Assembly (NCBI GenBank): GCA_017629925.1
Contig: JAGBWH010000085.1
Location: 1-7,781, forward strand
Direction of reading: 5' to 3'
Source of the DNA: Clostridia bacterium
GTDB lineage: Bacteria; Bacillota; Clostridia; Oscillospirales; CAG-272
Length of the DNA: 7,781 bases
The translations under genes were made by a program, and so were the position numbers. Below, piece after piece: positions 1 to 6,984 of the stretch. Numbering within the stretch: position 1 is the stretch's first letter; each line of letters opens with the position of its first letter. Under the pieces are notes generated by a model that had not been told where the DNA came from, made no database searches, and saw nothing but the letters and a program-made list of their open reading frames with translations.

Positions 1-154
1 TCATTTTGCGGGCCTTCTCGATCTCAAGACCTTGGGCTTTGCGCATTTCATAAAGTTCCTGAGAAAACTCTTCGAACAAAGAACGCCGTTTTGCATCGCA
101 CAAGTTGAAGCAAAAATTCCATGCAATACCCCAATTCAAAATTGGAGTTTTCAT
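1..154 (-). other. Open frame overlapping the fakA 3' end and running off the window edge
   Basis: In the frame one base ahead of fakA, an ATG at 154 opens 51 codons without a stop to position 1. From about position 110 the product looks like real protein (CDAKRRSLFEEFSQELYEM and then a charged helical stretch), whereas fakA's own frame there looks random. It may be the continuation of fakA after a 1-nt indel, for example in the five-A run at 113-117, or the fused start of another gene. It does not show the G-D-S-[VL]-V-V-V or H-V-H-T motifs expected in the second FakA domain, and the ATG at 154 has no ribosome binding site, so I leave it unassigned. Confidence 0.4.
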
Positions 155-845
155 TGAATTTTGCCGATGAGCCAATCGACACCATAGGCGTGGGGGTGGG
201 TGCAAGCCATGTCTCTTCATCGGCAGAAATCTCTTCGCCGTATAGGCATTTTTCCATCCCTTCCATCATGAGAATGTAGCCGTATCCACCGCTATCGACA
301 ACCCCTGCTTCTTTGAGCACGGGTAGCATTTCGGGGGTGTGAGAAAGCGTTTTGCGCATTTCAGCCACATACATAGAAATGAGGTTGGGTATGTATGTAT
401 TTCTGCCAATTTGGCTTTTGATATTTTCAATCCCTTCCCTTGCCACGGTGAGAATGGTGCCCTCCACGGGACGAGTGACGGATTGATAGGCGGTTTTATA
501 CCCTAAAATAAAGGCGTCGCGTAGTTCGCCTACATCTGCGATGCTATCGCTTGATAATGCCAAGTAAAAGCCCCTAAATATTTGAGACAAAATAACCCCT
601 GAATTCCCTCTCGCACCCAGCAGCATACCATCGCTGAGTTGCTTTAGATAGTTGCCTAAATGCGTGTTGGGCGTGGCATGGTGAATGCCGTTTAGCAGGG
701 TGAGGCGCATATTGGTGCCTGTGTCTCCGTCGGTGACAGGAAACACATTCATGGCATTGATGGCAGCCTCGTGCTTTTGCAGGTTGAGGTATGCCATTTT
801 TACCATGCGCTCCAAATCTGTGCCATTGATTCGTTTAATACTCAT
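48..845 (-). CDS. fakA: FakA-type fatty acid kinase, DhaL domain; reading frame ends early (265 aa)
   Basis: The N-terminal 200 residues are a clear DAK2/DhaL ATP-binding kinase domain: NVFPVTDGDTGTNM (33-46, metal-binding Asp39 and Asp41), LLGARGNSGVILSQ (76-88), RPVEGTILTVARE (126-137) and EAGVVDSGGYGYILMMEGM (179-197). In FakA this domain phosphorylates the fatty acid held by a DegV/FakB protein. A Pro/Thr linker follows, then FELGYCMEF (236-244), matching the GYCTEF that opens the second FakA domain. FakA proteins are usually about 550 aa, so more than half should follow. Instead this frame turns non-protein-like after about residue 248 and stops at TGA (48-50). Another frame is open to the window edge. 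The start ATG lies 1 bp after the transporter stop with AGAGGA 5 nt upstream. The product as read would be a truncated kinase; a frameshift, sequence error or rearrangement near 95-130 is likely. Confidence 0.75.
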   Translation of the reverse strand: MSIKRINGTDLERMVKMAYLNLQKHEAAINAMNVFPVTDGDTGTNMRLTLLNGIHHATPNTHLGNYLKQLSDGMLLGARGNSGVILSQIFRGFYLALSSDSIADVGELRDAFILGYKTAYQSVTRPVEGTILTVAREGIENIKSQIGRNTYIPNLISMYVAEMRKTLSHTPEMLPVLKEAGVVDSGGYGYILMMEGMEKCLYGEEISADEETWLAPTPTPMVSIGSSAKFNENSNFELGYCMEFLLQLVRCKTAFFVRRVFSGTL

Positions 846-846
846 A

Positions 847-2208
847 TTATTCCTCTTCGGATGTGGATTTACCGATGTCGCAGATTTTTTTGTCTAAGAA
901 AGTGGTCAAAAATAGTGATACAAAGCCACCCACGATCACGATATAAGGTGCGAGATAAATCACATCTGCATTTTTGAGATTCACCCAAACGAGGCCTGTG
1001 GAAATAGCAGTTGCAATGCCACTTGCTAAGCCTTGCACGGCAAAGTACATAGCAGGGTGAGAGATACCGTTTTCTTTTTGCTCCATGACCGCCATAGTGG
1101 AAGGGATGACATAGTTAATGGAGAAGAAGCAACCCGTACCAAAGGCGGAGAACACACCGCCCAGACAAGCCACAATCAGTCTTGCGGGACCGTTGGGAAT
1201 GAATACGCACAAAGCCAGCACGAGCATCGCCAACATATAAGCGGAAAGCGACCAAATATACCCCATGCGGATACCGTTTTTCTTGACAATGTGGTTATAG
1301 AGCATGAGGGTAAAAGGAACGGGTGCGAAAGCACAAGCCATGACAAGGGTAATCTGTATGCCTTCAAATTCGAGCAAGCCCGAATAGAGCACGTTTTGCC
1401 CTGTCAAAAACAGTTGAACGGCAAATTGAAGCGCAGCATACACACAAAGCCATACGATGAATTGCTTGTTTTTGAAAGTATAGAGCAAAGATTCCCAGAT
1501 GCCTACGTGTTTTTCCTCCTGCTCTTGGTCTTCCTCGTCGTCTTCGGTTCTGTCTTTGTCCAAGGTAGATTTCTCTTTGATCATAAAGAGAGGAATGAGC
1601 ATGGTGAATGCCAAAGGCAAGAATATCAAGGCAATGACGCGAATGTTCATCATGCCGATAAAGGCAGGAATGAGGGCATAACCCAACACAAAATACACCA
1701 CGTCAAAGGTGGTTTTGAAGTTGGAGAGCAACATTCTATCATGATCATTATCCACGATTTCAGAGAATGTGGCGTAGTACGCGACCATTGTGAGGGTGTA
1801 GCAAGCATAGAATGCGCAAAGCATCAAGCCAAACCAGAATGTATTGAGCACGCTTTTTTCATTTTCGAGCGGTACCAAAAACAGCGCATAAGCAATGAGC
1901 ATGGGCACAAAGCCAATCAAAATGGCAGGTCTTCTTTTGCCCCAACGGGATTTCAGTTTATCTGTCCAACCTGCAAAGGGGATATCAATGACGCCATCCA
2001 GCACTTTGCTGATGGCAATCATCACCGACCAAATACCTGCTACGACGAGGGTTTTGTTGAGGTACGTCCAGTTTTCGACGTTCTCGCCAAATCCTTCGAC
2101 CATCAGCGCATCACACAAATAAGAGCCTACAATCAGCCCCAACATATTCACGCCCAGACCAGCGGTGCCATAAAGGAATAGTTTCCATTTTCCTGTTATT
2201 TTTTTCAT
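847..2208 (-). CDS. MFS transporter of the GPH/MelB (sugar:cation symporter) type, 453 aa
   Basis: Integral membrane transporter with about 12 hydrophobic segments and the length usual for the glycoside-pentoside-hexuronide:cation symporter group. Seen: LFLYGTAGLGVNM in helix 1, the acidic SKVLDGVIDIPFAG stretch (68-80) that in MelB relatives carries cation-binding Asp residues (Asp71, Asp75), and the cytoplasmic loop GWTDKLKSRWGKRRP (80-94), the signature between helices 2 and 3. A strongly acidic run of Asp, Glu and Gln at about 219-233 forms the central loop between the two six-helix halves. The start ATG has AAGGTG 7 nt upstream. Its stop lies 1 bp before the fakA-like start, whose AGAGGA site is inside this gene. 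The substrate is unknown: sugars are usual for the group, but the same fold branch contains lysolipid carriers and every neighbour is a lipid gene. Confidence 0.87.
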   Translation of the reverse strand: MKKITGKWKLFLYGTAGLGVNMLGLIVGSYLCDALMVEGFGENVENWTYLNKTLVVAGIWSVMIAISKVLDGVIDIPFAGWTDKLKSRWGKRRPAILIGFVPMLIAYALFLVPLENEKSVLNTFWFGLMLCAFYACYTLTMVAYYATFSEIVDNDHDRMLLSNFKTTFDVVYFVLGYALIPAFIGMMNIRVIALIFLPLAFTMLIPLFMIKEKSTLDKDRTEDDEEDQEQEEKHVGIWESLLYTFKNKQFIVWLCVYAALQFAVQLFLTGQNVLYSGLLEFEGIQITLVMACAFAPVPFTLMLYNHIVKKNGIRMGYIWSLSAYMLAMLVLALCVFIPNGPARLIVACLGGVFSAFGTGCFFSINYVIPSTMAVMEQKENGISHPAMYFAVQGLASGIATAISTGLVWVNLKNADVIYLAPYIVIVGGFVSLFLTTFLDKKICDIGKSTSEEE

Positions 2209-2249
2209 GTCGTTTCACCTTTTCTTATCCGTTTTTTTCGTTTTTTATG

Positions 2250-3203
2250 TTAAATTTCGCCTTGCAGAATTTTCGATAATAGTTCTTTTTCTTCCGACAA
2301 ATCAGCAGAAATGGGTTTGCCGATGTAGTAAGCTGCCATCAAACCGGGGCCGACGTTGATGCCGCAAGAGGGGAATACATCGTTGACACAGATATATTTG
2401 GGATGGAACTTTTCTTCGATCATGGCCTTGAATTGATGCGCTTGTGCGCGACGGTTGGTGTGGGCAATAAAAATGATTTGCTCCTCAGGATTTTCGATGG
2501 TGTTTTCAATATATTTCAGCATAGCAACATAGGCAGATTTTTCGCCTTTTGCTTTGCCAATGACCGTAGTTTTGCCCGTGGCTTCAAATTCACCAATGGG
2601 TTTGACACCAACAAGAGTACCAAAGAAGGCTTTGGGGTGGGAAATTCTGCCTTTTTTTGCCACAAAAGACAGATCGTCAAGCCAGCCCATTTGATGAAAA
2701 CGATTTTTGTTTTCTTCGAGGTATGCATATACTTCTTCCAGGCTCTTGCCCTCTCCACGAAGAATGGAGGCATATACTGCCATCAAACCGAAACCGGGAC
2801 CAAAACGAAGACTATCAAAACACATGATTTTCGCATCAGGATATTTTTGGAGCACGAGGGCTTTGGCTTGGCAACTAAAATCGTAGGTAGCGCTCATGCC
2901 GGAAGAGATACTCATGGATAGAACACCGTATCCCTGCGAAACGTATTTTTCAAAAGCTTCAACGTATTCATACACACTTGCGGGGGCGGTCGTGTAGCCA
3001 TCGGGATTTTTCTTCAGAGCAGTATAAAACTCTTCTGCGGTGTGCTCGGTTAACACAGCGCAATCATTCCAATTCAGCACAGCGGGTTGTTCTACGCCGC
3101 CGGGATAAGTTACGTGACCATAGACGATTTCGAAGTCATACTGGCTTCGAATTTCTTCATTCAAATCGCACGTGACATCGGGTAAAATTACAGACTTTTC
3201 CAC
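2250..3203 (-). CDS. DegV family fatty-acid-binding protein (FakB type, 317 aa)
   Basis: DegV proteins bind a free fatty acid in a buried tunnel and present it to the kinase FakA. The family pattern is clear: VILPDVTCDL at the N-terminus, the TTAPAS segment (71-76), the SISSGMSATYDFS loop (98-110) that contacts the carboxylate, CFDSLRFGPG (128-137), the KKGRI motif (183-187), and LVGVKPI (197-203). The C-terminal H-x-G-P-G motif of FakB proteins reads I-N-V-G-P-G (282-287), so the His that meets the acyl carboxylate or phosphate is Asn283. This could mean a different ligand or a non-FakB DegV subgroup. The start is GTG at 3203 with GAGGA 7 nt upstream. It lies 15 bp after the hydrolase and 41 bp before the transporter; a fakA-like gene follows in the same unit. 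Confidence 0.88.
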   Translation of the reverse strand: MEKSVILPDVTCDLNEEIRSQYDFEIVYGHVTYPGGVEQPAVLNWNDCAVLTEHTAEEFYTALKKNPDGYTTAPASVYEYVEAFEKYVSQGYGVLSMSISSGMSATYDFSCQAKALVLQKYPDAKIMCFDSLRFGPGFGLMAVYASILRGEGKSLEEVYAYLEENKNRFHQMGWLDDLSFVAKKGRISHPKAFFGTLVGVKPIGEFEATGKTTVIGKAKGEKSAYVAMLKYIENTIENPEEQIIFIAHTNRRAQAHQFKAMIEEKFHPKYICVNDVFPSCGINVGPGLMAAYYIGKPISADLSEEKELLSKILQGEI

Positions 3204-3210
3204 GGGGAAA

Positions 3211-3215
3211 TCCTC
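3211..3215 (-). promoter_or_regulatory. Ribosome binding site of the DegV gene
   Basis: GAGGA on the minus strand lies 7 nt before a GTG codon at 3203 in the 15-bp gap after the hydrolase stop. It supports the GTG as the true start. Confidence 0.6.
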
Positions 3216-3218
3216 ACT

Positions 3219-4163
3219 TTATTGTCTTTTATGTGTATCAAGGTCTTCGATAAAACGGAATATGCGCTCTCCCACTTCGTCCCCGCCTACTAGCCAACAA
3301 AGTGTATGGTGGGCGCCGCTGACAACCATCAGTTCTTTTTGGGAGGCGCAGGCATGATAGTTTGTCATGGTAAAGGAGAGGGGCACAGACTCATCCACGT
3401 CTCCGTGCAAAAACAGCACGGGAATCTTTGTTTGTGCGAGGCTTGCGGCGGCAGGGGTGGAGATATCAATTTTCAGAAATAGTTTTGCATAGAACTTAAT
3501 CGCACGGAGTATGGCATTCCTTGAGAACACAAAACGAACATTCCACGCCGTTTCATCCGCAAAGCTGGTAAAGCCTGCTTCCATGACTATGGCTTTCACT
3601 TTACCCACGGTGATTTTGTCCGAGGCGAGTCCCGCCGTGGTGGCGCCCATGGAGATGCCATAGAGATAGATGCTCTCTATTTGCTCTTTTTGGGCTTCCA
3701 TATCCACCCATTGACAAAGGTCGTATTGCTCAAGCACGCCACCTGTGGTGAAATGCCCTTTACTTTTGCCGTGTGCTCTTTGGTCCACGAGCAAAACATT
3801 GTATTGCCGTTCCAAAAAACGCACAAGCGCAAGAGAAAAATTATTGTAAGCGTTGCTTTGAAATCCGTGAATACAAATCACCGTTTTGCTTGCATGGCTA
3901 TCATAGTATCGCCCACTCAATTTAAGTCCGTCACGGGTGGTGATATGCACCATCTCGCAGGGGATACTTTTGGCTTTTTCTATGTTGCTTTTTATCTCTT
4001 CTCTATATGGGTAATAGGGGGTGCCTTTCGTGTCGTCTTGATCAAGATAAAGCGGTCTTTTGCGATGAAACACACCCCAAAACATGAAGAAATGCACGGT
4101 GGGCGGAAGGGCGAAGAAGATACCGCCTCCCACAATGATCCATAAAATGATTGTCAGATCCAT
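3219..4163 (-). CDS. Membrane-anchored alpha/beta hydrolase (314 aa)
   Basis: Serine hydrolase of the alpha/beta fold, likely an esterase, lipase or acyl-transfer enzyme; the substrate is unknown. An N-terminal hydrophobic segment at about 4-29 is a probable membrane anchor or uncleaved signal. The fold begins near residue 70. Visible parts are the oxyanion strand VICIHGF (95-101), a DQRAHGKSKG loop, the nucleophile elbow YGISMGA (Ser171), the acid in LFLHGDVDESVP (probably Asp257), and the base in SGAHH (His285 or His286). All three triad members are present. The start ATG at 4163 overlaps the preceding gene by 10 bp and has GGGAGGGG a few nt upstream. It ends 15 bp before the DegV gene. In this setting it could release fatty acids for the DegV/FakA pair, but this is inference; many such hydrolases are generalists. 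Confidence 0.88.
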   Translation of the reverse strand: MDLTIILWIIVGGGIFFALPPTVHFFMFWGVFHRKRPLYLDQDDTKGTPYYPYREEIKSNIEKAKSIPCEMVHITTRDGLKLSGRYYDSHASKTVICIHGFQSNAYNNFSLALVRFLERQYNVLLVDQRAHGKSKGHFTTGGVLEQYDLCQWVDMEAQKEQIESIYLYGISMGATTAGLASDKITVGKVKAIVMEAGFTSFADETAWNVRFVFSRNAILRAIKFYAKLFLKIDISTPAAASLAQTKIPVLFLHGDVDESVPLSFTMTNYHACASQKELMVVSGAHHTLCWLVGGDEVGERIFRFIEDLDTHKRQ

Positions 4164-5173
4164 AGCCCCTCCCTATACCTTGTGGCAGAGGTGCCGTCGG
4201 AAAGGTAAATACCGCCTTTTTCTACCCTCTTACCTGAAAGGCAACATAGAAAAGCATGGTCACCCAATGTGGCTTTCAGGGTTAAGGTGGGGATGCTTTC
4301 AGCCACGATATGACAAGGCGCAAACGCCCCTTGCCCATGATAATGATGAATGCTCTGTTTTTTCGCCCGAAGCATCACAAACTCTTCAAGACTCGTGGGG
4401 CACGGCTCACCCTGCGCGATGATAGCAGGCGCTTGCTCTTGCCACACGGAGGCATACTCATCCAGCCTCTCTAAAGCCACGCCAATCGGCTCGCTTGAGA
4501 CCGCCACAGCCACATACTCCGAGGTGTGAGACAGGCTAAAATAGCATTTGTCAAGTGAATATTTGCCATCTTTTTGTTTTTTGAGATTGAGGTCCTCTAT
4601 TTTGTATCCAAAAGTGCGATAAAGGGCATATTCCAAGAGCTTCCAGCCTGCATAAGCTTGGGCTTTTTTCTCGGTGTCGGCCAGAGATGTCACCTCTCGA
4701 TAAAGCACCTTGGGCGAAAGGTCAAACGCACTTGGCAGAGGGAGAACGGGCGCAAAATAAAGGTCAAGACGATATTTATTTTGCCAAAAGGTTTGCACCT
4801 GCTCGGTGACTTCGCATCTTTTCTCCCCGAAATAGCAATAACGGACAAAATGCTCACAGTTATTGTGAAGAATATGATACCCTTTTTCCCCCACAGCCTC
4901 GCGCGCACGCTTGACCGTCTTTTTGGGGGAAAGTCTCTTTTTATCTGTTTTCTCGGTAGTCGCAACCTCTACCACCTTACCACCTGAAAAAGTATCAATA
5001 TCGGTGATGCAAACGGCGATGTCTTCAGTCGCGCGATTGAGGAGCCCTTCCGTGGGAGGCAATCCAAACTGGATGACCTCTTCTTCCGAGACAAAAATGC
5101 CATAGTGATAGAATTGACCAAAAGAGATGCGGATCATATCTCCAAAATGGCATTCGGCTTGCCACCAAATCAT
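4154..5173 (-). CDS. LRAT-type domain fused to a 4'-phosphopantetheinyl transferase-like domain (339 aa)
   Basis: Two domains in one uninterrupted frame. Residues about 5-120 match the LRAT/HRASLS (permuted NlpC/P60) fold: HFGDMIRI, then the catalytic His in FYHYGIFV (His23) and the nucleophile in NNCEHF (Cys106). Such domains hydrolyse or transfer acyl groups through an acyl-thioester. Residues about 137-320 look like a Sfp/AcpT-type phosphopantetheinyl transferase: LYFAPVLPL, then YFSLSHTSEY (His216), VAVAVSSEPIGVALE (231-235) and the K-Q-S-x4-H-G segment near 272-280. A functional PPTase normally has G-V/I-D-x-E and W-x-x-K-E; here the first Asp is Ala233, the Glu of K-E is Gln273, and the Trp position is Arg269. 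Metal binding and catalysis may therefore be lost or altered. The ATGA overlap with the ACP gene points to that ACP as partner. The start is set by this overlap with GAGG about 10 nt upstream. LRAT assignment is firm; the PPTase assignment is good by pattern. Confidence 0.82.
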   Translation of the reverse strand: MIWWQAECHFGDMIRISFGQFYHYGIFVSEEEVIQFGLPPTEGLLNRATEDIAVCITDIDTFSGGKVVEVATTEKTDKKRLSPKKTVKRAREAVGEKGYHILHNNCEHFVRYCYFGEKRCEVTEQVQTFWQNKYRLDLYFAPVLPLPSAFDLSPKVLYREVTSLADTEKKAQAYAGWKLLEYALYRTFGYKIEDLNLKKQKDGKYSLDKCYFSLSHTSEYVAVAVSSEPIGVALERLDEYASVWQEQAPAIIAQGEPCPTSLEEFVMLRAKKQSIHHYHGQGAFAPCHIVAESIPTLTLKATLGDHAFLCCLSGKRVEKGGIYLSDGTSATRYREGLWI

Positions 5174-5433
5174 GAAAGTTTAGCCTCTATGTAGTCAATG
5201 ACTTTGCCAACCGTATCAAAGGTGGCAGTGCCAACATCGTCAAATTTGATTTGGAAACTCTCCTCCAGCACGATCACCAAATAGAGCATACCCACAGAGG
5301 CAAGGCCAATGTCTTCGACCAATCGGGTGCTTTCTGTGGCACTTTCAATTTTTTCTCTATCATCCTCGTTGATGGCAATCATGATGTCTTGCAGTTTTTC
5401 AAAAATTTCTTGTCTTGATAATTTTACTGACAT
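5170..5433 (-). CDS. Acyl carrier protein (87 aa)
   Basis: Small acidic four-helix carrier protein expected to hold acyl chains on a phosphopantetheine arm. The central motif reads DIGLASVGM, with Ser46 (5296-5298) as the presumed attachment site. It is followed by the typical helix II (about 46-57, ending VLEE), an acidic loop (KFDDV) and a helix IV of the form FDTVGKVIDYIEAKL. Length and layout match ordinary ACPs. The Asp that normally precedes the Ser in the D-S-L motif is Ala45 here, which is atypical of housekeeping fatty-acid ACPs and suggests a dedicated accessory carrier. It starts 10 bp inside the ligase gene and ends in an ATGA overlap with the LRAT-PPTase gene, so all three are probably translated together. 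The likely role is acceptor of the acyl group activated by the ligase and donor to an acyltransferase. Confidence 0.88.
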   Translation of the reverse strand: MSVKLSRQEIFEKLQDIMIAINEDDREKIESATESTRLVEDIGLASVGMLYLVIVLEESFQIKFDDVGTATFDTVGKVIDYIEAKLS

Positions 5434-6947
5434 TTTTTATATCTCACAATCTTCATACTTGGTGTTCTTTCAAAGTCTGTTTCGCGAATGGTGAAACGGC
5501 TCACCTTCATGTGCGCAGGCAATGTGGCGTTGACGGCTTTGAGTTGCTCGGTCAAGTAGCCCGCGATATCGGTGACGCCCAGTTTGGCAAGTTCCGTGGC
5601 TCTGGGCACAACTTCAAGGGCGAGGATATGGGTGCCGTTTTCGAGCACATCTTCAAACACTTGAGAGTCTTGCACCGTGGGAAGCGCATTAAAGTAGCTT
5701 TCCACTTCGGCGGGAGAGACGTTTTCGCCGTTAGACAAAATAATGATATCCTTGCATCTACCAACGATATAGAGGAAGCCCTCTTCGTCAAGGCGAACGA
5801 GGTCACCGGTCTTAAACCAGCCATCTTCGTAAGCGGCAGCATTTTCTTCTTCGTCGCCTACATAGCCTTCCATCATATTTGCCCCTTTGAGCCACAATTC
5901 CCCGTCTACAATCTTGAATTCTTGATGAGGATAGGGGATACCGACGGAGTCGGGTTTGGCTCTGTTTTCGGGGTTACCTGATACCAAATTTGCAGACTCG
6001 GTCAAGCCGTAACCGGGCACAAGATCAATGCCCAAATTGGCATATTCAGAGATGAGGTAGGGGGCAACAGGGGCGGCACCGCACACAATGTATCTCATGC
6101 TTTCGCCAAGCATATTACGGTTGAATTTTTTAGAAAGGGTGAGTGCAAGTTCTGCCAGAGCAGGCACAAGCACAAGGAAAGTGGGTTTGAATGCGGGAAT
6201 ATCGGAAAACAAGTCTTTGGGCGATTTGCAGATAAAGGTATGAGAGCCTGTGTGGAGAGGAGTGAGCATATTGCGTACCAGCCCAAAAATATGAGAGAGT
6301 GGCAATGCGAGCATATATCTTTGATAGAAAGGATCTTCAAAGCCATAGCAACCGTTGATTGTGCCTTGCATCATCGCTCTGTGGGAGAGCAGAGCGCCCT
6401 TGCTCTTGCCTGTTGTACCGCCTGTGAACATAATCACGCAGGGAGAGCTGCCTTCCACGGTGTCAGAGGCAGGCGCAGGTGCTGCGGTTTCGTTCCAATT
6501 GATGCAGCAAAGTGCTTTGTTGGTGTTTTTGGCAAATGCCACTTTTTCTTCTAACATGTCATGATACACCAGCGCAGACAGTCTGAATTTCATAGTGCAA
6601 CCAAACACGGTTTTGTCGTCCAGTTGCATGGGTAAAATTGCAGCCGTACAGCCATAGCTGGTAATGGCTAAAAAGGCTTTGATGAGTTGATAGGAGTTGG
6701 CGCCGTAGATACCTACGTTCATGCCTGCTTGAATGCCGTTTTGGCAAAGCACGCCACGAAAAGAGGCGACATCGTCGAGGAGCTGTGCATAGGTATAGGT
6801 GCCGCTTGCATCGGTAATGGCGGGCAACTCTGCATACTCTTCGCCCAGATGAGATAGAAATGCATTGATGGTGTCAACTTCTTTGATTTTTGCAAAAATT
6901 TCTTCAGGAGTCTACTGCGCGAATTTTGCTTTGGTGTCAATTTTCAT
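5424..6947 (-). CDS. AMP-forming acyl ligase (acyl-ACP/acyl-CoA synthetase type) with in-frame TAG at codon 12
   Basis: ANL-superfamily adenylating enzyme that would activate a carboxylic acid with ATP and load it on a thiol, probably the phosphopantetheine of the adjacent ACP. Numbering from the ATG at 6947, core motifs are complete: the P-loop FTGGTTGKSKG at 174-184, YGLTE at 313-317, the KTGDL motif at about 379-383, the hinge GRCKD at about 396-400, and the C-terminal RTPSMKI with the catalytic Lys at 499. Both the large AMP-binding domain and the small mobile domain are present. The ATG at 6947 has AAAGGAAA upstream, but codon 12 (6912-6914) is TAG. The frame after it still reads as good protein (TPEEIFAKIKEV...) up to the domain start. 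A TTG at 6827 (codon 41) is a possible restart; it would keep the adenylation motifs but lose the first 40 residues. Either a recent nonsense mutation, readthrough, or a sequence error. The 3' end overlaps the ACP start by 10 bp. Confidence 0.88.
6912..6914 (-). other. In-frame TAG (amber) codon 12 of the ligase gene
   Basis: The minus strand reads ATG AAA ATT GAC ACC AAA GCA AAA TTC GCG CAG TAG ACT CCT GAA GAA and stays in frame with the ligase. A single C-to-T change of CAG or G-to-A change of TGG would produce it. None of the complete or 3'-complete genes in the window ends in TAG; all use TAA or TGA. Confidence 0.85.
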
Positions 6948-6954
6948 CTCTTTG

Positions 6955-6962
6955 TTTCCTTT
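6955..6962 (-). promoter_or_regulatory. Ribosome binding site of the ligase gene
   Basis: AAAGGAAA on the minus strand lies in the 37-bp gap after the PlsC stop, with its AGGA core 9 nt before the ATG at 6947. It supports 6947 as the native start and so makes the TAG at codon 12 a genuine interruption, not an upstream accident. Confidence 0.6.
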
Positions 6963-6984
6963 ATATGTTTTGATTTTTTATCAT

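Noticed and set aside
1033..2181. Long plus-strand open frame (382 codons) antisense to the transporter
   Set aside because: The product is His-, Gln- and Arg-rich without domains, has no ribosome binding site or operon context, and lies fully opposite a convincing 12-helix transporter. It is a shadow frame.
2209..2249. T-rich stretch between degV and the transporter as a possible terminator
   Set aside because: On the minus strand it is A-rich with no GC-rich inverted repeat before a T run, so it does not fit an intrinsic terminator; it ends in the transporter's ribosome binding site.
5415..5981. Plus-strand open frame (188 codons) opposite the ligase C-terminal domain
   Set aside because: It mirrors a strongly conserved ANL domain (TGDL and GRCKD motifs) and shows no family pattern of its own.
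6719..6940. Minus-strand open frame (73 codons) spanning the amber codon in another frame
   Set aside because: It could be imagined as bypassing the TAG by frameshifting, but its product shows no family pattern, and the ligase frame itself reads well on both sides of the TAG, so no indel is needed.
6924..6940. TTGACACCAAAG, seen also near 7700-7712, as a possible -35 box or repeat
   Set aside because: Both copies lie inside coding frames (…DTK…), lack a convincing -10 box at the right spacing, and are short enough to be chance.
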